Source: SB21 sp964415295 (GTDB lineage: Bacteria > CLD3 > SB21). From it: a stretch of DNA of 64,000 nt. Each line of letters opens with the position of its first letter. The stretch's first letter is position 1. Of this stretch, positions 34,422 through 42,014 are shown one piece after another. Both the position numbers and the translations under genes were made by a program. Below the pieces are notes generated by a model. That model saw only the letters and a program-made list of their open reading frames with translations, was not told where the DNA came from and made no database searches. The stretch spans positions 434,001 to 498,000 of the forward strand of contig CAYPYN010000002.1 of the NCBI GenBank assembly GCA_964415295.1. Direction: 5' to 3'.

Positions 34422-37205
34422 ATGACAACCCGATTTTTAAAACAAAGCCTGGCTTTGATTCTCCTGCTTACCAGCGTCGATTTTTTGGAGGCGCAGGATT
34501 ATCAGAATGAATTCAAATTCATTCAGGAATCCGGAGGAATCAAAGAATATCAATTGACCAAGAACGACCTGCAAGTTCTGTTGATGGAAGATCATTCCGC
34601 GCCGGTACTGACATTTATGGTCACGTATAAAGTCGGCTCCCGTAACGAAGTGATCGGAAATACCGGCGCCACGCATATCCTGGAACATCTGATGTTCAAA
34701 GGTACTCCCACCTACAACAAAGCCAAAGGCACGCAGATCTCCGCTACACTCCAGAATATCGGCGCGGTGATGAATGCTACGACCTGGCTCGACCGGACCA
34801 ACTATTTCGAGATGATACCGAGCGAACATCTGGAGCTCGCCGTCAAAATTGAAGCGGACCGGATGCGGAACTTGTTGCTCGACGATAAGGACAGGGCCAG
34901 TGAAATGACGGTGGTACGCAATGAATTTGAGATCGGCGAGAACGATCCCGAAGAAGCGCTTGATAAGAATATCTGGGCCACGGCCTATCAGGCGCATCCT
35001 TACCATCACTCGACCATCGGATGGCGATCGGATATTGAAAACGTTCCCATCACCAAATTGCGTGAATTCTATGAAACGTTCTATTGGCCGAATAACGCCA
35101 CGGTAACCGTCATCGGGGACTTCGATTCCAAAAATGCGCTGAACCTGATCTACAAATATTACGGCGCTATTCCGAAGTCACCCAATCCGATTCCGAAAGT
35201 GTACACCGAGGAACCCAAGCAGGAAGGCCCCCGCCGGGTGATCGTCAAGCGCAACGGTCAGAACGGCGTGGTCGGCGTAGCGCACAAGAACTGCAAAGCG
35301 TTGAACAAGGACTATTACAGTTTTGCGTTGCTCACACGGATCCTGAGTTCCGGCAAGAACAGCCGCTTTTACAAAGCCCTGATAGAAAAGGCGATCGCCA
35401 CCAGCGTCTCCATTCCATTAGTGCCATTCCAGGATGAAAATCTTTTTGTCACCTACGCCAATCTGACGCCGACCTCCAAGCACGAAGACGTTGAAAAGAT
35501 CATTCTTGACGAGTATAAGAAGATCCAGGATGAAGGCGTAACGGAAGACGAAGTCAATGCCGCCAAAGCGCAGATCCGTGCGCAGGAGGCGTTCAATCGC
35601 GACGGGTCCTTCTCGGTCGCCAGCCAGATCAATACGGCGATCGCTGCCGGTGACTGGAAATTTTTCACCACTTATCTCGACGAGATAAACAAAGTGACCG
35701 CGGCGGATATCCAGGCCGTCGCTAAGAAATATTTCGTGGACGATCAGATGACCGTCGGATACTTCATCCCGAAAAAAGACGAAGACAAGAAAACGGGTTC
35801 CGTTGAATCTACTTCGCCTAACCATCCCAGAAGTTTTCGCGATCCCCATTACCTTTTTGAAGGACAGATCCCCAACGATCAGGAATCGTTTGGATCCATC
35901 GACGCCGCGGCCGGATCATCCACTAAACTGGCCAAGAATGTGGTCGATCAGAAAGTGGCAGGTGTTCGTGTGGTGTCCATGAAAACGGGTGCCAAAGATG
36001 TGGTCACGATCCGCGGCAGTCTGATGGGAGGCAACTATTTCAGCCCTGCAGCCAACAAAGCGGTGGCGGATATGACCGTGGCGATGCTGGATCAGGGAAC
36101 GACCAAACGCGATAAATTCGCAATCTCCGCGGCTTTGGAACAATTAGGAGCTTCGCTGACATTCTCTACGTCCAATGAAACGATCAATTTCTCCGGACGA
36201 TGTCTTCGTTCCGATGTCGGAACCGTGATCAATATTCTGGCGGAAGAGTTGCGTTATCCTCTTTTCGATGAGAAATCGTTTGAGAGTGTCAAAAAACGCC
36301 GCATGGCGCGATACAAGGACAATATGGAGAATACGGACGTGCGCGCCGCTGAAGCCTTCTCTCAGATCGTCTATCCGTCCGACCATTCCAACTACTTTGT
36401 CTCAACAGAACAATTGCTGAAAGATATCGAGAAGACCACGATCGCCGACGTACGCGAGTATTACAAAAAGACCTACGGACCGGCATCTATGATCCTGGTG
36501 GCCGTTGGCGATGTGGACAGCAAAGAACTGCAGAAACACGTCCAGACCAATTTCTCGGGTTGGAACGGCGGCGTTCAGTTCAAAGCACCGAAAAAGGCCG
36601 AGACCAAAGTCGCCGATAAACAGCCAGTGGTGATCCCTATCAAAGAAAAAACCAGCGTGACGCTCTTTGTGGGAACCGGCATCGGGCTTCAACAAGACGA
36701 AAAGGATTATCTGCCCCTGAACGTGGGCAATTATATTCTTGGCGGCAATTTTTCCGCACGCCTCATGTCCACCGTGCGAGACAACGAAGGGCTGACCTAC
36801 GGTATCGGCTCGCTGATCACCGGGCAAACGTATGCGGACGGAGCCTGGTATACGCGCGCCTATTTCAATCCCGATCTGTGCAAACGCGGGCTGGAATCGA
36901 CTCAGAAACAGATCGCTCTCTGGCTTGATAAAGGCGTCAGTGAGGAAGAGTTAAAAGCCAAGAAGACGACCATGACCGGCGTCTATAAGGTCGCTCTTTC
37001 CACCACCGGCGGTATGGCGGGTCAATTACTCTCCATTGCGCAGCGCGGTATCAAAATGAATTTTCTGGATGAATACCCCGACAAGATCAACGCATTGACT
37101 TTGGATGAGGTCAACGGCGCGATCAAGAAATACATCAAGCCGGAAAACCTTCATGTCGTCGTGGCCGGCAGCGTTGACAATAACCTTGAGAAAATGAAAC
37201 CGTAG
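34422..37205 (+). CDS. M16-family zinc metallopeptidase, two-domain
   Basis: 927 residues with a signal peptide (about 1-24). The first M16 half contains the inverted zinc motif HILEH (His85, Glu88, His89) with the third ligand Glu168 in VVRNEFE, so it is catalytic. The second half (about 500-925) has the M16 fold without that motif but with the conserved MSTVRDNEGLTYGIGS segment, the usual inactive partner half. Such pitrilysin-like peptidases degrade peptides in the periplasm. TGAGGAG precedes the ATG. It is a single-gene unit ended by the terminator at 37222. Confidence 0.95.
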   Translation: MTTRFLKQSLALILLLTSVDFLEAQDYQNEFKFIQESGGIKEYQLTKNDLQVLLMEDHSAPVLTFMVTYKVGSRNEVIGNTGATHILEHLMFKGTPTYNKAKGTQISATLQNIGAVMNATTWLDRTNYFEMIPSEHLELAVKIEADRMRNLLLDDKDRASEMTVVRNEFEIGENDPEEALDKNIWATAYQAHPYHHSTIGWRSDIENVPITKLREFYETFYWPNNATVTVIGDFDSKNALNLIYKYYGAIPKSPNPIPKVYTEEPKQEGPRRVIVKRNGQNGVVGVAHKNCKALNKDYYSFALLTRILSSGKNSRFYKALIEKAIATSVSIPLVPFQDENLFVTYANLTPTSKHEDVEKIILDEYKKIQDEGVTEDEVNAAKAQIRAQEAFNRDGSFSVASQINTAIAAGDWKFFTTYLDEINKVTAADIQAVAKKYFVDDQMTVGYFIPKKDEDKKTGSVESTSPNHPRSFRDPHYLFEGQIPNDQESFGSIDAAAGSSTKLAKNVVDQKVAGVRVVSMKTGAKDVVTIRGSLMGGNYFSPAANKAVADMTVAMLDQGTTKRDKFAISAALEQLGASLTFSTSNETINFSGRCLRSDVGTVINILAEELRYPLFDEKSFESVKKRRMARYKDNMENTDVRAAEAFSQIVYPSDHSNYFVSTEQLLKDIEKTTIADVREYYKKTYGPASMILVAVGDVDSKELQKHVQTNFSGWNGGVQFKAPKKAETKVADKQPVVIPIKEKTSVTLFVGTGIGLQQDEKDYLPLNVGNYILGGNFSARLMSTVRDNEGLTYGIGSLITGQTYADGAWYTRAYFNPDLCKRGLESTQKQIALWLDKGVSEEELKAKKTTMTGVYKVALSTTGGMAGQLLSIAQRGIKMNFLDEYPDKINALTLDEVNGAIKKYIKPENLHVVVAGSVDNNLEKMKP

Positions 37206-37221
37206 AAGACATACTCACAAC

Positions 37222-37261
37222 AAAAAAAGGCAATCCTGAATTTTCGGGATTGCCTTTTTTT
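37222..37261. terminator. Bidirectional Rho-independent terminator
   Basis: AAAAAAAGGCAATCC, loop, GGATTGCCTTTTTTT: a perfect stem with a T-run on both strands. It ends the M16 gene on the plus strand and the SnoaL-like gene on the minus strand. Confidence 0.92.
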
Positions 37262-37280
37262 ATTTGATCGCTGATGATCG

Positions 37281-38168
37281 CTATTGCGGGACGGCGGGCG
37301 ATAATTTATCAATAACCATCTTCCACATTTGCTTACTGTCTTTTTTCCATATCCGAAAATAAAAACCTTCTTCACTTACCGCAGCATCTTTGATCTGATA
37401 CGATCCGTAGGTATAACCCAGATCACCGGAAGTCGCCATGCCACCGCCCATAGGTTTCCAAGACATATTCAGGTTTTTTGCCAGTATGGACTTGACCGAA
37501 TCCGCATCGGACGCCGGAAATCGCCCATCCCTGTAAAACCTTACGTTCACCGCCGCGTAATTGAGATAAGTTTCAACCTTACGAGCTTTCTCAAGTTCTG
37601 AACTGAAGAACTCATCCCATTGGATCAACGCGTTTTTTTCCTTTTCCGCATTTACGGGAGCATAGGTTTTTTTCTTATCCGCACCTTGCGGGAAATGGAT
37701 CTTTACTTCGCGATTATCCGCAGGGGGGATATCAGATCCAACATCAAAGGCTACCTTCCATTTTCCATCGGGCTGTTTGGTCCAGATCGAAATGAAATAG
37801 CCAAATCCGACCGGCGCACTCAAAGGCTTTACGCCAAAATAGTCCGCCGGACCTGTCGAATAGCCGAAATCACCCGAAGCCGCAATGTCGACATATTCCG
37901 GTTCCCACCTTATCATGTACGGAAACGATTTCCTCTGCTGCCAGACCGGACGGCCTTTGACAGGTCCCGGCCTGAAAATGATCGCATCGTCAGAAAAATA
38001 TTCCACAAAAGCATCGCGAACACCGTTCGTCACCGCCATTTTTGCAAAAGCTCTCTCGGCTTCGACAAGAGATCTTAGATCGGATGCGCTGTCGGGTTCC
38101 TGAGCTTGGATCATGGACGCTGAAGTGAATAATACACACAAAACAAAAACCAACCGTATTCTTCTCAT
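37281..38168 (-). CDS. Secreted protein with two SnoaL/DUF4440-like domains
   Basis: 295 residues. ATG 38168 is chosen because GGAG lies 8 bases upstream and a signal peptide (ending IQA) follows directly; the frame is open 52 codons further up. The first NTF2-like domain starts at LVEAERAFAKMAVTNG and contains VEYFSDDAIIFRPGPVKGRP and the closing DGKWKVAFDVGS. A second, shorter one (about 185-290) ends MWKMVIDKLSP. DUF4440 folds bind small ligands or act as isomerases; no catalytic residues are certain here. Confidence 0.8.
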   Translation of the reverse strand: MRRIRLVFVLCVLFTSASMIQAQEPDSASDLRSLVEAERAFAKMAVTNGVRDAFVEYFSDDAIIFRPGPVKGRPVWQQRKSFPYMIRWEPEYVDIAASGDFGYSTGPADYFGVKPLSAPVGFGYFISIWTKQPDGKWKVAFDVGSDIPPADNREVKIHFPQGADKKKTYAPVNAEKEKNALIQWDEFFSSELEKARKVETYLNYAAVNVRFYRDGRFPASDADSVKSILAKNLNMSWKPMGGGMATSGDLGYTYGSYQIKDAAVSEEGFYFRIWKKDSKQMWKMVIDKLSPAVPQ

Positions 38169-38277
38169 AAAATTCTCCGAAATATTTTTTATGAGTAAAG
38201 TTACGCAAAAACTTAAACTTAGTTGCCAAGAAATCAATTTTTTTTTGATCAAAAACCATGCGTTTCGAAAAAATTTC

Positions 38278-38307
38278 TTGACAAACGCCGGTTCGGACAT
38301 TATCTTG
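38278..38307 (+). promoter_or_regulatory. Promoter of the methionine operon
   Basis: TTGACA (38278-38283), 17 bases, TATCTT (38301-38306) followed by G: a near-perfect promoter. Transcription should begin near 38313, giving a leader of about 475 bases before metY that contains the elements below. Confidence 0.75.
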
Positions 38308-38339
38308 TTGAGTAAATTTTTCAAGGAAAATTAAAAAGA

Positions 38340-38435
38340 ATGTCTTTTACAGAACAAAAAAACCTTTCGACAATGATGTCCTTCATGATGTCCATGTGTA
38401 TGTGCATGCGCAGCGGGGAGGGCTTTGTTCTGTAA
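38340..38435 (+). CDS. Met/Cys-rich leader peptide of the methionine operon
   Basis: A 31-codon frame starting at ATG 38340, with AAGGA at 38323-38327, and ending TAA 38433-38435. Residues 12-23 read MMSFMMSMCMCM: seven Met and two Cys in twelve codons. The run is followed by RSGEGFVL and the stop. The frame starts about 27 bases after the predicted transcription start and ends 26 bases before a terminator. Such codon runs of the end-product amino acid, just before a terminator and a biosynthetic operon, are the mark of ribosome-mediated attenuation (as in trp, his and leu leaders). The peptide itself is unlikely to have a function. Confidence 0.82.
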   Translation: MSFTEQKNLSTMMSFMMSMCMCMRSGEGFVL

Positions 38436-38494
38436 GATAATTTCATCATAAAATCTTAATCAAGCCCTTCCCGTTAATCGAGAAGGGCTTTTTT
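38415..38494 (+). promoter_or_regulatory. Attenuator with alternative antiterminator and terminator
   Basis: Terminator: AAGCCCTTC (38462-38470) with GAAGGGCTT (38482-38490), then TTTTTT through 38494. Antiterminator: GGGGAGGGCTT (38415-38425), inside the last codons of the leader peptide, can pair with AAGCCCTTCCC (38462-38472) over 11 contiguous positions with a single G-T wobble, which would remove the terminator's 5' arm. A ribosome at the leader stop would cover 38415-38425 and let the terminator form; one stalled at the earlier Met codons would leave it free. Confidence 0.8.
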
Positions 38495-38531
38495 ATTGGC
38501 ATGTTATGACATAAAACAAATACCAGAATAG

Positions 38532-38647
38532 CTCTTATCGAGAAAGGCAGAGGGATCAGGCCCTGTGAAGCCTTAGCAACCGTGGCGCTTGGAGCGCCAG
38601 TCAGGTGCTACATCCTGCCCCGGCGAAAGCCGAGGGAAAGATAAGAT
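38532..38647 (+). ncRNA. SAM-I (S-box) riboswitch aptamer
   Basis: P1 is TCTTATC (38533-38539) with GATAAGA (38640-38646). Between them are the SAM-I landmarks in order: GAGGGATCAGGCCC, TGAAGCC, AGCAACC, a GGCGCTTGGAGCGCC-type hairpin, CAGGTGCTA.ATCCTGC, a CGGCGAAAGCCG hairpin and GGGAAAGATAAG. It binds S-adenosylmethionine and, when bound, favours the terminator downstream. Confidence 0.95.
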
Positions 38648-38655
38648 CCAAGACT

Positions 38656-38690
38656 AACCTCTTCGGGTCACTTTCCCGGAGAGGTTTTTT
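38656..38690 (+). terminator. SAM-I expression platform terminator
   Basis: AACCTCTTCGGG (38656-38667), loop TCACTTT, CCCGGAGAGGTT (38675-38686) with one wobble pair, then T through 38690. A possible antiterminator pairs CCGAGGG (38630-38636) in the aptamer's 3' part with TCTTCGG (38660-38666); this pairing is weak and uncertain. The 97 bases from here to metY hold its ribosome binding site GAAAGGA. Confidence 0.88.
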
Positions 38691-38787
38691 AGTTTAAAGG
38701 ATAAACCAAAGAAAACTCTGAGGAAATTTTTTTATAGTTCAACCGAGCATAACGAAGAAACAAAAAACCAAACGAAAGGAAAAAGCC

Positions 38788-40128
38788 ATGAGCAACGAAA
38801 AACCTAATTACCGATTTGAAACACTGCAACTGCATGCCGGACAAAAGCCGGATCCCGCCACTAACGCGCGTGCTGTTCCGATCTATCAAACCACTTCGTA
38901 CACTTTCAATGGCACGGATCACGCGGCGGCGCTATTTGGATTAAAAGAATTCGGCAACATCTATACGCGCATCATGAATCCGACAACGGCCGTGTTTGAA
39001 GAACGCATTGCGGCGCTTGAAGGAGGTGTCGCCGCTCTGGCCACATCGTCCGGCCAAGCCGCGGAATTTCTGGCGATCTCTACGATCGCACAAGCCGGCG
39101 AGAATATCGTTTCAACCAGCCTTCTTTACGGCGGAACGTACAATCTGTTTAAGGTCACATTGCCGCGGCTTGGAATTCAGGTCAAATTCGTTGACGGCGA
39201 TGATCCGCAGGACTTTGAAAGACTGATCGACGATAAGACCAAAGCCTTGTACATCGAAACGATCGGTAATCCTAAACTGAACATTCCGGATTTCGAAGCG
39301 ATCGCCGAAACTGCACACCGGCACGGCATTCCCCTGATCGTAGATAATACCTTCGGCGCGGGTGGATACATCGCTCAGCCCATCAGGCACGGAGCGGACA
39401 TTGTGGTTCATTCGGCAACCAAATGGATCGGCGGCCACGGCACTTCTATTGGCGGCGTGATCGTGGATTCGGGAAAATTCAACTGGGGCAACGGTAAATT
39501 CCCGATCTTCACCGAACCCAGTCCCGGATATCATGGATTGAAATTCTGGGAGATCTTCGGAGACAAGGGCCCGTTTGGCAACATTGCTTTCATCATCCGC
39601 GCGCGAGTAGAACAGCTTCGTGATATCGGCGCTTCGCAGAGTCCCTTCAATTCGTTTTTGTTTCTGCAAGGACTGGAAACATTATCCCTTCGGGTTGAAA
39701 GGCATTGCGCGAACGCGCTGCAATTAGCCCAATGGCTGCAGCGGCACCCGCAGGTCAGCTGGGTCAGTTATCCGGGATTGGAAGATCATTCCAGCCACGC
39801 CAAGGCAAAAAAATATCTGCGTAAGAATTCCTTCGGCGGTGTGTTGGTATTCGGGGTCAAAGGAGGCATCGAAGCAGGCCGCACATTGATAAACAATCTC
39901 CAACTCGCCAGTTTACTCGCTAATGTGGGCGATACGAAAACGCTGGTCATTCACCCTGCTTCCACCACGCATCAACAGTTGTCCGAACAGGAACAGCGTG
40001 AATCAGGCGTTACACCCGATATGGTCCGTGTGTCCGTCGGAATCGAACATATCGAGGACATCATCGCTGATTTCGATCAGGGACTTAAGGCTGTTGAAGC
40101 ATTACAAAAAAACACCCAAGCGGCCTAA
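38788..40128 (+). CDS. metY: O-acetylhomoserine sulfhydrylase
   Basis: 446 residues of the Cys/Met-metabolism PLP enzymes. The PLP-binding lysine is Lys212 in HSATKWIGGHG. The N-terminal segment LHAGQKPDPATNARAVPIYQTTSY and the length, longer than MetB/MetC (~390), are typical of O-acetylhomoserine aminocarboxypropyltransferase, which makes homocysteine from O-acetylhomoserine and sulfide. Its substrate is supplied by the next gene, metX. It is the first gene after the leader peptide, riboswitch and terminators, so it should respond to methionine and SAM supply. Confidence 0.95.
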   Translation: MSNEKPNYRFETLQLHAGQKPDPATNARAVPIYQTTSYTFNGTDHAAALFGLKEFGNIYTRIMNPTTAVFEERIAALEGGVAALATSSGQAAEFLAISTIAQAGENIVSTSLLYGGTYNLFKVTLPRLGIQVKFVDGDDPQDFERLIDDKTKALYIETIGNPKLNIPDFEAIAETAHRHGIPLIVDNTFGAGGYIAQPIRHGADIVVHSATKWIGGHGTSIGGVIVDSGKFNWGNGKFPIFTEPSPGYHGLKFWEIFGDKGPFGNIAFIIRARVEQLRDIGASQSPFNSFLFLQGLETLSLRVERHCANALQLAQWLQRHPQVSWVSYPGLEDHSSHAKAKKYLRKNSFGGVLVFGVKGGIEAGRTLINNLQLASLLANVGDTKTLVIHPASTTHQQLSEQEQRESGVTPDMVRVSVGIEHIEDIIADFDQGLKAVEALQKNTQAA

Positions 40129-40138
40129 AGGAGTTATC

Positions 40139-41245
40139 ATGATCGCAGAAACTTTCAGAAACCATAACGGCATCCGTTCGATCTTTGGGCATCACCTGGT
40201 CACCCTGTTCACCGATGAACCTTTGGCTCTGGAGTGCGGTAAGGAACTTTTTGCCGTTACCGTTGCTTACGAAACGTACGGCACTCTGAACGCTGAAAGA
40301 ACCAACGCGATATTGCTTTGCCACGCCCTGACCGGCAGTGCGCACGCCTCGAGTTACGGACAGGAATGGACCACGCCGGAGGGTTGGTGGGAAAGCGCCG
40401 TCGGACCGGACAAAGCCTTTGATCCCGAAAAACATTTCATGGTCTGCTCCAATTTCCTCGGCGGATGTTACGGCACCACCGGGCCGACGAGCATTCATCC
40501 GCTGACCGGAAAACCTTACGGACCGTCTTTTCCTCAAATGACGGTACGCGATATGGTACGCGTGCAGTATGAATTGATACGTTATCTCGGGATCGAACGG
40601 TTGTATGCCGTCGCCGGAGGTTCCCTCGGCGGCATGCAGGTTCTGGAATGGGCGCTAATGTATCCGGAGACGGTGGAACGGATCATACCTATCGCGACTT
40701 CGGCGCGGCACTCCGCATGGAGCATCGGATGGAATGAGACGGCCCGTCAGGCGATCACAAACGATCCCGCATGGAACGGCGGCCACTATAAAGAACAGCC
40801 AAAAAATGGCCTGGCGCTGGCGCGCGCGATCGCGATGATCTCTTACCGGTCGGCCGCGTCGTTTCATGAGAAATTCTCCAGAGAACGCACGACGGATCCC
40901 GAGGGTTTCCAGGTGGAAAGTTACCTCCGGCATCAGGGCCATAAGCTCGTCGAACGATTTGATGCCAATACGTATCTGTACATCATTCGCGCCATGGATC
41001 TGCATGACATCACTCAGGGCCGCGGTTCCCTGAGATCCGTACTGGAAAGTATTCATTGTCCGGCCTTATGTATCGGTATTGACTCCGACGTGCTGTATCC
41101 CGCTGAGGAACAAAAAGAGATCGCGGCTCATATTCCCGATTCCGATTACAGAGAAATACGATCCGTTCACGGGCATGATGCTTTCCTGATCGAATTCGAT
41201 CAGCTTAATCAATTCATCAAACAATTCTTTGAAGGAGGATCATGA
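40139..41245 (+). CDS. metX: Homoserine O-acetyltransferase
   Basis: 368 residues, alpha/beta hydrolase fold. The start at ATG 40139 is preceded by AAAGGAG and lies 10 bases after metY. The catalytic triad is Ser162 in AGGSLGGMQ, Asp in GIDSDVLYP and His in VHGHDAFLIE. It acetylates homoserine from acetyl-CoA as the first committed step of methionine synthesis by direct sulfhydrylation. Succinyl-CoA use is possible in this family and cannot be excluded. Its stop overlaps the SDR start by ATGA. Confidence 0.95.
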   Translation: MIAETFRNHNGIRSIFGHHLVTLFTDEPLALECGKELFAVTVAYETYGTLNAERTNAILLCHALTGSAHASSYGQEWTTPEGWWESAVGPDKAFDPEKHFMVCSNFLGGCYGTTGPTSIHPLTGKPYGPSFPQMTVRDMVRVQYELIRYLGIERLYAVAGGSLGGMQVLEWALMYPETVERIIPIATSARHSAWSIGWNETARQAITNDPAWNGGHYKEQPKNGLALARAIAMISYRSAASFHEKFSRERTTDPEGFQVESYLRHQGHKLVERFDANTYLYIIRAMDLHDITQGRGSLRSVLESIHCPALCIGIDSDVLYPAEEQKEIAAHIPDSDYREIRSVHGHDAFLIEFDQLNQFIKQFFEGGS

Positions 41246-41997
41246 TATCCCTGCAAAATAAAGTAAGCGTGATCACCGGAGGTTCGCGCGGCATCGGCGC
41301 CGCGACGGCCATCCTGTTGGCTAAAGCGGGCTCCGATGTGGTCATCAATTATATAAACAATGATAAAGAAGCAGAAACGATCGCCAATCAAGCCCGTGGG
41401 TTTGGCCGTGGCGCCGAACTTCATCGCGGTAATGTCGGTTGTGCCGCTACCGCCAAGGACCTGATCGAGACGGCCGTTCAGCGTTTCGGGAAGGTCGACA
41501 TCGTGGTCAATAATGCCGGTATTTGGACGTTTGGAGAAGTGGGTAATATGGATCCTTCCGTTTGGGACGAGACCGTAGAGGTTAATCTGCGCGGCGTATT
41601 CAATGTGTGCAATGCCGCCGTTCCCTATCTCAAGATCCGGCAATCCGGGCGGATCATAAATATATCCTCCACGGCCGGGCAGCGTGGCGAAGCCTTTCAT
41701 TCGCATTATGCGGCTTCCAAAGGCGGCATCCTTGCATTCACCAAATCGCTGGCCGTCGAACTCGCCCCTTACGGCATTCTGGTCAACGCCGTCGCCCCCG
41801 GATGGGTTGATACGGACATGAACGCCGAAGTGTTTTCTGATACAGAATTCAGACAGCGCGCGATTGACAATATCCCTTTAAAAAAGATCGCCACTTCTGA
41901 TGACGTCGCAGGCTCGGTGCTTTTTCTCGCGTCGCAATTCTCCGAACACATCACAGGCACCACGATCAATGTCAACGGCGGCGCGGTATTAACTTAG
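41242..41997 (+). CDS. Short-chain dehydrogenase/reductase (FabG-like)
   Basis: 251 residues of classical SDR: cofactor motif TGGSRGIG (12-19), NNAG, catalytic Ser in NISSTAG, Tyr and Lys in HYAASKGG, and the C-terminal ITGTTINVNGG. NADP preference is likely from the Arg in the Gly motif. Its ATG overlaps the metX stop (41242-41245), so it is translationally coupled into the methionine operon. No SDR step is known in that pathway; it may make a carbonyl precursor, recycle a by-product or be unrelated. Confidence 0.9.
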   Translation: MISLQNKVSVITGGSRGIGAATAILLAKAGSDVVINYINNDKEAETIANQARGFGRGAELHRGNVGCAATAKDLIETAVQRFGKVDIVVNNAGIWTFGEVGNMDPSVWDETVEVNLRGVFNVCNAAVPYLKIRQSGRIINISSTAGQRGEAFHSHYAASKGGILAFTKSLAVELAPYGILVNAVAPGWVDTDMNAEVFSDTEFRQRAIDNIPLKKIATSDDVAGSVLFLASQFSEHITGTTINVNGGAVLT

Positions 41998-42014
41998 AAA
42001 CAGGAAAAATTCTT

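Noticed and set aside
38395..38415. A first pausing hairpin (region 1:2) in the Met leader
   Set aside because: Only short palindromes such as TGCATGCGCA are visible near the Met codons; no stable stem that competes with 38415-38425 could be supported.
38491..38520. Possible sigma-54 promoter (TTGGCATGTTATGACA)
   Set aside because: The second element (TTGC at the right spacing) is missing.
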